Positions 32,501-43,900 of a stretch of 64,000 nt of DNA are shown one piece after another. The stretch is from assembly GCA_963556255.1 (NCBI GenBank), contig OY744611.1:36316985-36380984 (forward strand), written 5' to 3'. Made by a program: the position numbers and the translations under genes. The notes under the pieces were generated by a model. That model worked only from the letters and a program-made list of their open reading frames with translations. It had not been told where the DNA came from and did not search any database. The DNA comes from Allolobophora icterica (lineage: Eukaryota > Annelida > Clitellata > Crassiclitellata > Lumbricidae). How positions within the stretch are numbered: the stretch's first letter is position 1; each line of letters opens with the position of its first letter.

Positions 32501-34700
32501 ACTTTTAAAAACGAACTCGAGTGCACTCGAGACCAAGACCTTGGTCTCCAGGACAACAAGACTGCCAGTGGAACCTCTCCCACGTACATGACATCCATGG
32601 TCAAGCTGTGTTCTGCTACAAATTACAGAGGACTCCGATCGGCTGCACGAGGCGATTACACGGTACACCATACTTCGCATCAACCGGAAATATGGTAGTC
32701 GTGCCTTCTCAGTATCAGGACCAACAGAATGGAACAGTCTACCAATTGCAGTCCGTGAATGCACATCTATTGCTCAATTTAAATCAAAATTAAAGACTCA
32801 TCTATTTACATTGTTCTATGACTAGGAATGTAGCACAACGCGCTCTCGTGCAAGACTTGTCTTGTTAAAGCGAGCTATAAATGTTTAGTTGTATTGTATT
32901 GTATTGTACGATGTGTGCATTTGACATTGTTCAGTGCAGTGGACCCGTAGGCCTACACTGTGACGGCGTACAGTATAGGCCTACTCAGCACGGGGCCCAA
33001 AATATCTTAAGGCCGGCGACTCCTATTTAGTAGATCTAACCTATTTTTAGTAGATCTAGCCTATTTAATAGATTTATGTAGGCTAGTAGATCTAACCTAC
33101 TTAGTAGAAATAACCTGTTTTGGCTGATGTATAGGGTATAGTAGACAAAACCTATTTAGTAGATCTAACCTACGTGTATTTAGTAGATCTAACCTATTTA
33201 ATAGATCTAATTAACCTATTTAGTAGATCTAACCTATTTAGTAGATCTATATATAATAGACAAAACCTATTTAGTAGATTTAGCCTAATTGGTAGATCTA
33301 ACCTATTTAGTAGAATTAATTAACCTATTTAGTAGATATAACCTATTTAGTAGTTCTAACCTATTTAAATAGTAGATCTAATTAACCTACTTAGTAGATC
33401 TAACCTATTTCGTAGATCTAATTAACCTATTTAATAGATCTAACCTATTTAGTAGATCTAATCTATTTGAATAGTAGATCTAATTAACCTATTTAGTAGA
33501 TCTAACATATTTGGTAGATCTAACCTATTTAGTAGATCTAATTAACCTATTTCGTAGATCTAATTAACCTATTTAGTTGAACTGACCTATTTAGTGGATC
33601 TAGGCCTAATTAACCTATTTAGTAGATCTAACCTATTTAATAGATCTAGCTATTCTAGTAGATCTAATTAACCTATTTATCTATCTATAATGAACTTCTA
33701 TAGCTTCTTTAGTATATCTTACCTATTTAGTAGATCTAACGTACCTAGGTCTGCAAAGGTTCATCAGTCACTCTGTTCAGAGTAAAGCAGGGAGGTGATC
33801 TGACCGACGTCTCTTTGAGCGTAGACTCGGACCCGACCTGGGCTGGTGAACCAAAGTCCTCCGTGCCCACCTTCTCGTGGTGCGGACCGTTAGTACCCTT
33901 CCTAGGAAGTACCCTTCCTAGGAGGGGGAACGAACGGGCACGGCAGGCAAAACCAGGGGAAGGCAATGGCAAACCACCCCTGTTAATCATGCCAAGAAAA
34001 TCGTCATGCGACACACCAAACCACGCCGATGGTCGCGGATGGAGGGACTCCCAGGCCGGAGCGCTGAGGTGGGACTCCCAGGCCAAGCGCGACTCAAGGG
34101 CTACTGGAGGAAGTAGCAAGACGGCAACGGAGACTGTGAAGCATGACGATCGCTAGGGCTCCTAGAGCCGACAGCACAAAACAAAAAACAACGTACCTAA
34201 TACCGTAACAGTGAACCAACCAATCAGGAAGAGATGTTTTATCAATTCGATATCCCGTCAACTTCTTCACGCTTTGGGAAACAAGTCATCAAATCGACCC
34301 AAATGAAACAAATTATTATTAGTATTTGATATAATCAGTTATCATTGGGATACTTCTCACGAAAGGCAAAAGCGACCTTCTTGGCTGTAGGTTATAAACT
34401 TGCTATAGCTAACATATAATTTGTCCTTCATCTGTATAGGCCTACGAATCAGGAAGCTATCGAATATTTCACTCGTATTACACCTATGCGACCTTTAGAA
34501 TTGTAGGCCGTTAAGCAAGGCCCTGACAGCCTTCGATGACCTGCTTAGTGGGCCCTACCGGGAAAAGTCCCTGAACATTGGTCACTGTTCAGCGATGTGA
34601 AGTGTCGTTGACTCGCAGTGCATGAAGAACTGAGCCAAGGCTGAGGGACGAGTCCTACGTTTAGATTGCCATTGTATTGTACTTGCCACTCAGGATTACT
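23535..34700 (-). CDS. Mucin-like single-pass receptor, paralog C (possibly broken)
   Basis: Same exon series as paralog B: ectodomain 34559-34700, Ser/Thr 26776-27030, TM 25380-25473, cytoplasmic 24624-24736, terminal 23535-23662. [22 protein letters not shown], then [10 protein letters not shown]. Tail: [23 protein letters not shown] and, in the last exon, SQYENVTP. The last fits both an ITIM-like S-x-Y-x-x-V and a Grb2-type YxN. Differences from B: only one Ser/Thr 20-mer remains; the cytoplasmic exon uses a GC donor (ACGG|GCAAGT); a TAG at 23535-23537 replaces a TCG codon and shortens the tail by about 19 residues; the ectodomain exon has a 5-nt TACAA duplication that shifts the frame. 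An exon-like start (TTTTGCAG|GACTGTGG) at 27397 matches the B and A Ser/Thr exon acceptor and is separated from the rest by about 270 bp. It may be a pseudogene or a gene with altered exons. Confidence 0.5.
23962..24397. mobile_element. Chimeric MITE: GGCGGCGATC element fused to CAGGGCTGTAGT remnant
   Basis: The left end CAGTGGCGGCGATC follows CTCCTGGT as in 9021-9263. After the right end GATCGCCGCCCATG (24306) the sequence jumps directly into the middle of the CAGGGCTGTAGT MITE (compare 9850-9944). About 580 bp present in unit B is missing, so a deletion joined two MITEs. Confidence 0.85.
25199..25268. mobile_element. Truncated GGCGGCGATC MITE
   Basis: CAGTGGCGGCGATCTTGTTT start and TGATCTGGTCAAAAAAGGG are present. 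The right half and terminus are missing. Confidence 0.75.
25641..26044. mobile_element. hAT-type MITE, GGCGGCGATC family
   Basis: Termini CAGTGACGGCGATC and GATCGCCGCCCATG. Perfect duplication ATAGTCGA at 25633-25640 and 26045-26052. It lies in the Ser/Thr-TM intron of paralog C. Confidence 0.92.
26566..26732. mobile_element. hAT-type MITE, RGGCGTCTA family, copy in unit C
   Basis: Termini CAGGGGCGTCTATCC and GGTGTAGACGCCTCTG. Flanks ACAGCATT (26558-26565) and ACAGCATG (26733-26740). Inserted about 50 bp from the homologous position of the unit B copy, so the two insertions were separate events. Confidence 0.85.
27697..27933. mobile_element. hAT-type MITE, CAGGGCTGTAGT family, inverted copy
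   Basis: Inverted relative to 7765-7973. Starts CAGGGCTGTACAGC, ends TTACAGCCCTG. Perfect 8-bp duplication ATTACAAC at 27689-27696 and 27934-27941. Confidence 0.92.
28254..29165. mobile_element. CAGTCTTGTTGTC element with internal CCAAGA satellite, copy 1
   Basis: The ends CAGTCTTGTTGTC and GACAACAAGACTG are inverted repeats, and AATAATAGC flanks both sides. Inside, two tracts of AAGACCAAGACC/TTGAACCTC units (28260-28440 and 28985-29105) enclose about 540 bp of unique sequence. The right end also has CTCGAGTGCACTCGAG. The second copy is at 31480-32564. The KTKT and LVLV frames are repeat artefacts. I do not know this family. Confidence 0.85.
29170..30380. other. AT-rich non-coding DNA
   Basis: No conserved frame. 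GTCATTACCGTCCGTTTACA near 29415-29440 and GGGCGGACGGTAATGACAAA near 29870 are inverted partners, so 29,4xx-29,89x may be another element. 30085-30200 is built from GTCGA/TCGAC short repeats. Confidence 0.4.
31480..32564. mobile_element. CAGTCTTGTTGTC element, copy 2, inside a LINE
   Basis: Same ends and internal satellite tracts as 28254-29165. It interrupts the LINE. TGGAACC is found on both sides (TCTGGAACC before, AGTGGAACC after). About 900 bp once the nested MITE at 32111-32287 and its duplication are removed, close to copy 1's 912 bp. Confidence 0.88.
32111..32287. mobile_element. hAT-type MITE nested in the CAGTCTTG element
   Basis: Termini CAGTGCTCGAAATGG and CCATTTCGAGCACTG. Perfect duplication CTCACACC at 32103-32110 and 32288-32295. 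Internal GTTCCGG motifs relate it to 14726-14991. Copy 1 of the host element shows the empty site at about 28870. Confidence 0.93.
33020..33745. repeat. 19-bp satellite array, copy C
   Basis: About 38 units of TAGTAGATCTAACCTATTT, many with an added AATTAACC giving a 27-bp higher-order form. It lies in the intron between the ectodomain and Ser/Thr exons of paralog C. Confidence 0.92.
33746..34195. repeat. GC-rich inserted repeat of unknown class
   Basis: Contains GGAAGGCAATGGCAAACCAC and a CCTTCCTAGGAAG palindrome with its repeat. It is absent from units A and B between the satellite and GTAACAGCGAAGCAACC, so it is an insertion. The 113-124-codon frames on both strands look like by-products. 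Confidence 0.6.
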
Positions 34701-35890
34701 CTGAAAGTCGTGACGCTTGTTTCAGCATCTAGTCATATATGGTCATCTACTCCTACGGTCGTGTCGAATTCATGCCAAGAGGAAGCTCTGTTTGTCTTTA
34801 AGCCTGTATGTATTTATGTATGTATGTTTGTCTGTCTGTCTGTCTATTTTTTTTGCGGTAACTCCAAAGGATTTCGTCTGCAACTTCAAAGGATTCCATT
34901 GGCAATTACTTAAAAGTTGATAAGTTGGATAAGCTTAATGAATTAGCGACTGACTTAACGACTTAGTCGAGAAGTCACATGCTTATCCACTAAGTCGCTT
35001 AAACTTGTCGACTGACTTATCGACTTGCTATCGACATCTCTGGTAATCCGGCATGTCAAGTAGTCTACCTATTAATGCGGCTAATGCCTGCCTATTAGTG
35101 TACTATATTTTACCGCCTACTTTACAGGCAGACCGATGATTGTGAAATGTGACAGACGCAAACGAGCGTTTATAAAAGAGAATAAAACACACCCCTAAGT
35201 CCGAGGTGCGCTGCAGTGCTCGTTCAACCTGATATCCATTTCATATTGATTAATCCAGTGATTTTTCTATATTCAGTATAGTCTATTAGTCTTTCACAGT
35301 TTTGACCCATTCTGTCATCCAGCCGTGGCTCCCCAAGAGCCATCGTTTAAAATGGGTTGGAACGCGTGGGAACAGCGTTTCCACTGCTCTCGAAATTCGT
35401 TGCTTGCGTTCCAATTGCTCACAATGCAATAGAAAACTGGTAATGCATGCGTTCCAATAAAACTCTCCTTTTGAGTTCCCACGGCTCACCTAAACCACTG
35501 TAACCACTGTCCAGAGCAGGTTCACGGCACCTCTGTCGCGACACCCAGGTTGGGAAACATTAGATTAAGCCATTCAGCAATCAGTAGCAGTTGAGCAGTT
35601 TCACAAGTCAGACAGATCACTAGTGAATAACTGGATAAACGCAAAACTTACTGCAACGAAATCAGTTTGCGTTGGCCTAGACTAGAGACTTTTACACGTT
35701 GCAATCACTCGCCCCTGGTTATATTGAAGTGCACTTTATAATTGTCGTGGAGGAATGAGATTCAATTAATAACTATAATGAGGAGCGAGGGTTGGCCATC
35801 TAAATAAACGATTGCGTGACGTCATGTAACGTAACACCAAACAGGCAGGTATACCAAGTACCTGATTGCTGTTAGACTGCTTGTAGTCTA
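34701..35890. other. Segmental-duplicate block upstream of paralog C
   Basis: Aligns with 2552-3720 and with the unit B pieces. Includes a CCCAACCT MITE relative (about 35263-35567) with an inner insertion at about 35335-35510 containing GGGTTGGAACGCGTGGGAAC. No supported gene. Confidence 0.55.
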
Positions 35891-35892
35891 TT

Positions 35893-36068
35893 GCAGTGCT
35901 TCTCAAACTTTCCGAAACTGCGAACCGGTAGCCTATTCAGTAGTCTTTCGCATTTCAACCCGCGTACTTGCGGTCGATTCCGAGACGACACGATTTCGCT
36001 AAAGAAAGCACACCGGCCGTCATGATTTCTCGGTCAGCCTTACCGCCGACAGATGCTTTTCAATATCA

Positions 36069-36109
<41 letters not shown>

Positions 36110-36326
36110 AAAATTTCTATTTCATAATAACATTATTATCACCGTTTATTACCTATAGTTTTGTTACTGTTTCATGTTTTAAACCGCCTACACATATTAT
36201 GTACGAACACCGTGTCGTATTCTCATAAAAAAATCAAACTTGTGACTCCGGTTATGATGGGTTATCAATAAGGAATCATTCGCGGACCGGAACCGGGATG
36301 CGGACGCCAGTTTGAGTAGCGCAATT
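35893..36326. mobile_element. Probable hAT-like element with (TA)n core
   Basis: Left end CAGTGCTTCTCAAACTTTC and right end ACGCCAGTTTGAGTAGCGC resemble hAT termini (TCAAAC in both). The target duplication is not clear. A (TA)n tract lies at 36073-36104. Confidence 0.55.
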
Positions 36327-36779
36327 CTATCACACTTTGATCCGTAGGCCTACCTTAGCCAATAAGCAAGTGTTGCTCCTGTCCTGCTGCTGATGTCTTC
36401 GTCTCAAATCGAAACTGGTAGACAATAACGCATTTAACGTATCAAGTAAAAGAATTCGCTAGCAGTCGCTAGCATAGCGACTGGTATCGACTTGAGAGAT
36501 TCGCGGTGACGATTCCGGCGACTGGCCAATAACCACAAGCGCCTCAGTTAGGTCTACCAACACGTACTAGCGCCTTTACCCACTAGAATTAGGTCATAAC
36601 CTACTGACCCGACACATTGCCTCTTGACAACTGCCGACCCATCGAATTTCTCAAAACTTTCCTTAAAAACAGGTTTTTAAAAACTGTTTTTAAGGAAAGT
36701 TTTGAGAAATTCGGTGACGGTTTTCGACGATCGAAAATAATGTATCTGAAATAATTATGATCAGTAGTTTCGTTGCTTG

Positions 36780-37020
36780 CATGGGCGGCGATCATGGAGA
36801 GGTCGAGGGGGACAAGACCCCACCTTTAAGAGTGGGGGGACACACCACACATTTGACCCCCACTTTTTGAAGAAACCCAAAAAAAGTTGTCAAATTTTTT
36901 CCTAAAAATGGTTTAAAAAATGTCGCGAGTGAGTGCAGAAAATTTTTTTAACCTCTTTTTTTACGAGATCAGTTCACAAGTGCCCCTCCCCCCACCTGTC
37001 AAACAAGATCGCCGCCACTG
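36780..37020. mobile_element. hAT-type MITE, GGCGGCGATC family, inverted copy
   Basis: Termini CATGGGCGGCGATC and GATCGCCGCCACTG. Perfect duplication GTTGCTTG at 36772-36779 and 37021-37028. Confidence 0.92.
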
Positions 37021-37800
37021 GTTGCTTGTCACATCGCATGATCGTTGTCATGGTAACCGGACATGTTTCTACATAAGTTTCCTGTCTGTCTCTGTTTGTT
37101 TTTCTGTTCGAATACAACAAAATCTTCAAAACAGCGACTCTTAAACGGAGTAGCTCTTTATTACAAATCAAACATCCAATCGCTTAAAGAATCGATCAAT
37201 AAATCAATTTCTCAATCAATCGATCAAACGCCCCAAAAAAATCATATTCGGATATTTTCAGAAAAATATACAAGAGGTCCAATTGCCAATCTCATCAAAT
37301 ATTGTCCACAGGTACTGCTACTATTATTACATTTACTGAATATTAAGATTAATTTTATAACAAACATGTAATTGTTGCAACTAATTGACTTCATTTCAGG
37401 AAATTACTCCAGTAGTACAGTGGCTAAATCCGGGTGGCTAAATTCAGATGGCTAACAAGAGAACACAGGGAGCATATGCAAAAGTATCTAAATTACATTC
37501 GTTTACACATACAACGTAAAGACGAAACATCATAAATATGTTAACAGCGTAAATAAGCAAATGATTTACATCAGAGAGAAACTTCTGTGCATCCAACTCA
37601 CATCAAACTCAGATCTTAATACAAAAATTTATGAAAAAACTTTAAAAGAAAAAAATACGGTTCCTAAAATGAGTAAAAATCTGTTTTTGCTTGAAAACGG
37701 AGAGAGCAATGATGATGATGATAGCTACTGCTTTAACTACATGTGATTATGATAAAGAAAATACTGATGCCAGAGATGACTAAGACAAACTGATTATGAT
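37021..37800. other. End of the unit C duplicated block
   Basis: Matches 6600-7300 and 21370-22910. Homology to units A and B fades near 37,800, which I take as the edge of the three-copy duplication. Confidence 0.6.
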
Positions 37801-39051
37801 TATTCCATTATTACAAACTTATATGATGATCAAAACAGCAACATTGATGACAAGAATATGCACAAAATTAATCATAAATAGCCCAATAATAAAAAAATAA
37901 TAATTATCTACACTAATGCTTTTGCTCCTGATGGGATAAATGTTACCTTCAATAAACAATAACATTAGTATTATTGTTATTTATATGCTTTAAATAAATG
38001 TATACCATCAATGATGACAAGAATAAGGAGAAATTAAGTGCTTACAGCCTAATCAAAATAATGAAATAATGATACTAATAAAATAATAACAAACATTTCA
38101 AACTCAAGAACTAGATTCTGAAAAACAGTTGGCAAAATGAAGTGTTCATGGCGGTTTAGCTAAGCATTTACAATAGAACAAAGTAATCCATTTAATGCAT
38201 AATTACCATAATTTGTATCGTCTACTTTCCACATGTAAATCGAGTAACGTCAATTTGACGATGAATTAATCCTGCGAGTTAATTTCATTTGACATAGCAC
38301 CACACAAAATGAACTCAAAATTAACAGGAGAAATATTTGAGACACTTCTCTGAAAAACTCTGCGGAGCAATAATTATTTGAATTGAGGTCGACTCAAACA
38401 CAAAAACACAATGACTATTTTCGGAACACCATAAAATACGTTAAAAACTCAAAACAAACACGTTGGCAAGATCTACAAAGGCAAATGAAATCTCAAATTC
38501 ACTGACCAGACACAGGAAATTAGTCACAACCGACAGAAAAAAATGCAACTTTGAACCCACAAACCTGACGTAAAAACGAACGATAGGCAAAACTAAAACG
38601 CGACATAAAAAGTTCAAAACTGACAAAATTCTGCAGTAATCGTCATAAAATAAAACAAAACACGTTTAAGTTGTCAAATCAATCAAACCTTATTTTCAAA
38701 ACTGACCACAGTTTAGGGCCTGTGAATACATCGCAAGCCAAGCTTTGTGCTCCAAACCAAAACCAACTTCTACAGCACTTAACATAACTCCTCTGCTGCT
38801 CATCATTCACTGAAAATACACTCTACATAGATTCAACATGATCGCACTTGGATCTACTTTCGATCAACTTTACTTCTTGTCACATGATCACCATTACTTG
38901 CTCATTCGCTTAAAAACCCATAGCCATTTAACATGATCGCTTCTACGCATATTTGATCATTCTTTGATCCATTTTCGATCATAATTCACTGATCAATGCA
39001 CAATTTATAATGACCACTCATTCGATCTTGTTACACCCCATACAAAAACCC
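37801..39051 (-). other. Probable SHANK 3' UTR and flank
   Basis: AT-rich, single-copy sequence directly after the SHANK stop codon. GATCA-containing short repeats are at 38830-39000. I could not fix a polyadenylation site. Confidence 0.45.
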
Positions 39052-40907
39052 CTACGGATTCAACATGATTGCTTTCTTTATTGCCCTTTCGATCGTCATT
39101 CGCTGTCCGACCTGTGTGACCCCAAGCGCTATGAGTTCATTTCGACCGAGCCGAGCCAAACGCAAGCCGTTAACCTGATCTCGCTCAAAGCTTTCAACAT
39201 GCTCAGTCATTTGGATGCTCTCGAGCCATGATCGAACTTCGTCCACCGACCAACTGACCACAGGTCGAGTCAAGTCCTGGATCGAATCACGAGACTGAAA
39301 TGCATGTTTGACCTGCTGATCATTTTTGATCTTGTGGATCACGGCAGGCGTGTTATCCTCGAATCCTGGCGGAGGCGGTGGGGCCAACGTGGCGAGGTCA
39401 ATGGTTGCGAGATTCAAATTCAAGTTGCCTATGATCAAGGAATGATCGACAGATTTTGAACAGGCATCGTCAACTGGATCGTTAGAGAAGAAGAGGGGCG
39501 GAGGTGGAATGATTAGAGATATTAGATCGTCTGAGATTCTGGTTCTACAAGAAGCATCACCATCATGCTCCAGTGATTTCAGACTACCCCTAGTTGCATC
39601 ACGGTTGACAGAGTTGCTCAGATTCATCGTTACATCATTTCTTTTCTCAAAACACTTCTGTTGTGTGCCAGCGACTGGCTCACAAGAAACAGCGAATCGC
39701 CTTACAGGAAAATCATTTGCAAAGTCACCTGTGATCGTCTGTTTTCGATTGGCACCAAACTGGCACCGTCCACTCAAAGAGTTCTTCAGCTCTTCCTGGA
39801 AGCTCATCTCAGCCGTCTTCTTATTGGATGCTGGCTTCTCGCAGAGCCAACCCTTCACTGGGTTCTCATTAAACTCTGCACAGCCTCTGTTGCGGTTATC
39901 CACAACCGGTTGAAATCGGTTCTCACGTAAACTGGACTCCTCAGACTCTTCGACTTTAACCGTCGCGCGGCTCAAGTCGCCTGACTTTTGATGGAGAAAA
40001 TGGAGTCGAGCAGTTTCCGCGAGAGTCAGAAAGTCAACCGAGTCGGCAGAGATCTCAGCTGGCTTTGTGGAGACTGATTCTTGTGTTTCGGATGTCAACC
40101 GTAGATGCGACTTCCTTCGTGGCACTGCGGGTCTGACCTTCACGCTTGAAGTTCCAGCCGCAGTTGAATTCTGCGCTGCCAGAGATTTTGGAGGCTGAAG
40201 AGGAGGCGGAGGAGGTGGAACTTTAAATTTTCCGGCATCCTCAGCGATTCCATTATTGTATTGGACAGTTGTAGAATAGTGCTGATCATTCAACCGTGAC
40301 TTCAAATCATGTTCCATCTCCCTGGTTTCCACGTATCCCATCTTTTCCACTGTTTCCAGTGTAGTCTTTTCGGGCGCAATGGAAAAGCTGTGCATGATAT
40401 GGTAGGACGCCACACCAGACATATCGGATGAATCCAGACATGCTTCAGTGGTTACAGGTGGCGTTCTCGGTGTCTTTCCAGGCGGAAGGGGTGGACGGTT
40501 TCTTGGCGCAAGTGAAGAATAATCCCGCTTCTCATTCCTAACACAGAACTGGTCGCTAGGCAACCAAGTGCCACTGCCATGGTTAACAAGCGACAGGTGC
40601 GATGCGCCAACCTGGTTCAGTGCACTGAACTGTTCCGGTTCGTCGATTTTAGAGAAGGCCAGACACTGAGCACTTCTCGCTTTCCACATACCACTCGATT
40701 CGGCTGTTCCATTTTCTGGCCAGTGTTCTGGCTGTGGAATCGCAGGGGCTAGTCTCTTGCCGTGTACGGATCGAATCGAAGCGATCTTGCTGCTCTGATC
40801 AGTGGCGCCTTCTGCTGAACTGAGGCTTTCGTTGTATGATCCACGATAACTAGTACGATCAGAAACATCCGATCTCTCATAATCCAGTAGAAGTCGATCC
40901 AAGTTTT
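39052..40907 (-). CDS. SHANK: SHANK exon 16: proline-rich region and SAM domain
   Basis: Large last exon (acceptor CTGCAG|AAAACTTGG). It begins NLDRLLLDYERSD, then carries RPPLPPGKTPRTPP, VPPPPPPLQPPKSLA, LIIPPPPLFFSND and APPPPPGFED, and ends with the SAM domain SWSVDEVRSWLESIQM to AIKKAIMLNP. The C terminus is five residues after the last helix. No clear KPPVPPKP cortactin site is seen. Confidence 0.95.
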
Positions 40908-43900
40908 CTGCAGTTAATAAAATATAAGAAAAAGAATAATAACAGAAAAACAATTCATTACTACAATTATACTATTAAATTATACTATTATTAAATTATT
41001 AAATACTGGCAAAACTCTTCTATTCTATGAAACTTTTTAAAGCTACGGATCATTTCTATCTCAGGTAAAAACTAAAAAGAGTCAGCACAGTCATCAGAAA
41101 AATAGTTTTAAAAATGTTATAACCATGATTAGCGCGTCGAACAGTCTTAGATTTCACTGTCTGTGATTTAACAAACTAATAATAATTTTGCCGCTTTTCT
41201 AGACGTGATTTGTAAAATGTACCACTTTATAGTATATCAATACATAAGCCAATTGCAGAGCCTGACCTAGTTAAATCAGCCAATCGCAAAGCCTGACCTA
41301 GTTAAATCAGCCAATTGCAGAGCGACCTAGTTAAAATCAGCAAATTACATAGAATGACTTGGTTACAGTTGGCCAATTGCAGAGCTTGACCTAGTTAAAA
41401 TCAGCCAATCGTAGAGCATGACATTACCTAATTCTGTCAACCCAGACCGCCTCACACTATCAAAGGAATTTCTCCTTCGGACAGTCAGTCCATCAAGAAT
41501 TTCCGCTGCTGCTAAAAATAGCCAAATGAGGAAACAACCACAAATTTGGAACATGCAGAAAAAATTGAACCGCAATCCAAATAGATAACTAACAAACAAC
41601 AAACATGCATCAAATTAAAACCCAAACATCGACAAAATAACAGGCAAATCTCCTTACAACACATTATTTTATACATAACAAAGTCTCATAAAATGTTGCT
41701 GCTAAAAAAGTATCAAAAATTTTACACCTTGGTTACTACAAGGCCCCAAAGTAACATTCTAAGGAGATTCACCTGTGATAACTAATTAACTGGTTACCTG
41801 TAACAGAATACTAAACAAATAAAACACATCATGCATCAGCAGACACAACAGCCTTGCAGCAAATAACCAATTACCTCATTTTACCATACCTTAATTAACC
41901 CTAATTTTATTAGCATATCATAATTTACCTTACCTTCCCTTAATTCAAATTACCTCTTGTTAATTTACCTTCCATAAATTTACTTTAAGTTACAATACCT
42001 TATACTTAAATTTCCCCACCATACCTTACCTCAGCGGTTTTCAAACTTTATTTTTGTTGTACCGCAAAGTAATGAAATCGAATGATGGCATGCCACCAGC
42101 AAAGGTCATATCAAAAACAATAGAGTGCGAAGTCCCCTTGCAATTAGTGTACGACCGTAGGCACACAAAAATTTTAAAATTACTATATAAGTTTAAGACA
42201 GTAATCTTTTTGAATTTCTTCAAGTACCACTTCGACAATTGGCGTACCACTAGTGGTACACATACCACTACCGTTCGAAAACTGCTGCCCTACCTTACTT
42301 TAGAATATCTCATTTTAGAATACCTACCCTAACTTACCATACCATAATCCAAACTCTATAACCATTGCAAAACAAATGCATGTAGAAAAAGCAGATCATG
42401 CAACTGAAGCCCAAAGAACCGAAATACTAATTTCGCTAAATCAAAAACTCAATAAACCAGAACAGAAACCAAACCATGTCGCACGTCAAAAGTCACACTC
42501 ACTCTGTGATTTTGCTCTGACTCTTGACAGCGTCAGAGTCGGTGTCACGTGCAAAGTCAGAATCGTTAGCGTCAAGTTAACGTCCGACTCTTTGATCAGT
42601 CGCACAGTGTAGTCATGAGACGCGGCTCGGACGTCAAAACCATTCACCTGTAAACACAAGGTAAGATATGGCAAGTTTTCTAAGGTAACATAGATAGGGT
42701 AACTAAAAGGTATAGTATATGCTGCATAATTGAAGATTGGCAGCTCCTGTATTACATGACACGACATAAATGAAGAACATGAACCACTATGCTTAATCAT
42801 CTCCTACTCTACCTTTTCCCTACCATAATTTTACCATACTCGACCTTCTCTATCCCACCCTACACTACCTTACATTAAGGGTAGAACATACACCCTTGTA
42901 TGTTCTACCCTACCCTCTCTTACTCTACCCTACCACTGCTTTACCACCCTACTCTATCTTACCAGACCAGACGTTACTCTGTCTCGACTATTTCTATTGT
43001 GCCCTACCCTACTTAATCAGCAAGTAAATGACCCTTCCATTACATAGCAACAGTGCAACAGCAACTTTTCCTTTTTGATTGCATTGCTAGGCAACAGCTA
43101 AATGCTCATTAGATGCCACAGAAACCCATTTATGTAGCACTTCTACACATCCAGTGTAAACCCATTTATATAGCGCCTTTAGTTTTTCGTCTTTTTCTAA
43201 CCTCCTCCTCCTCCTTCTGCAACACTGACCTCAAGCAGGAAGTCTCCAGGCTGGATACCAGCACCATCTGCTGGACTGTTCCGTTCGACCTGTTCGAAGT
43301 ACTGAAGCGCCGGAAGGAGCGGAGTTGGAACAAAGTCCAGGTGGATCACACCAGAGTCTGGGGCTGGCAAAGAAAAACAGAAGCACAGTCCCAAACCAGT
43401 CTTAACATGGTTCTACATAAATGCTCATTTAAACTATTGTGCTATATAAAACATCTTTGATTGTTCAAATATCTATTACTTTTTTAAAGTATCGGCTTGA
43501 TCTCTATTTCATATTTATCTCAGACAAAAAAATATTATTGTCATAGTTTTTTTACAGTTATCATTATTATCATTCTTATTATTAATGCTATTATCATTAA
43601 TATTATTAATATCATCATCATCATCATATGATAAAATCTGTTAACCTTCAGTTTGGACATTGTGCCATTCAGTGGATATTCAACTGAAGAAAACCATGCT
43701 GCATATATGTTGCACAAGACAGTAAACTCGTTGCTCACCTTTGGCGCCACGTAGAATGAAGCCAAAGCCATTCTCTCCTTCTTGAAGAACAACAGTTCTT
43801 GGCAGAGAAGGCTGTTCACTGCCAAAACAATAAACAACATAGATGATAGATCAACCATACTCATTTTGTTCTTAGGCATTCTTAGCTGTTCTTATAGTTT

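Larger units (their letters stand above)
30380..32905 (+). mobile_element. L2/CR1-like LINE, interrupted
   Basis: Frames give [17 protein letters not shown] decay, then [17 protein letters not shown] and [12 protein letters not shown] (RT catalytic YADD) at about 30750-30890. After the inserted element at 31480-32564 come [18 protein letters not shown] and [19 protein letters not shown] C-terminal sequence. The 3' end is a (TTGTA)n tail at 32880-32908. Several stops and frameshifts; inactive. Confidence 0.88.

Noticed and set aside
33745..34156. Opposed 113- and 124-codon frames
   Set aside because: GC-rich inserted repeat; both strands are open and neither resembles a known protein.
39509..39930. 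Plus-strand frames of 134 and 89 codons
   Set aside because: Antisense shadows of the large SHANK last exon.
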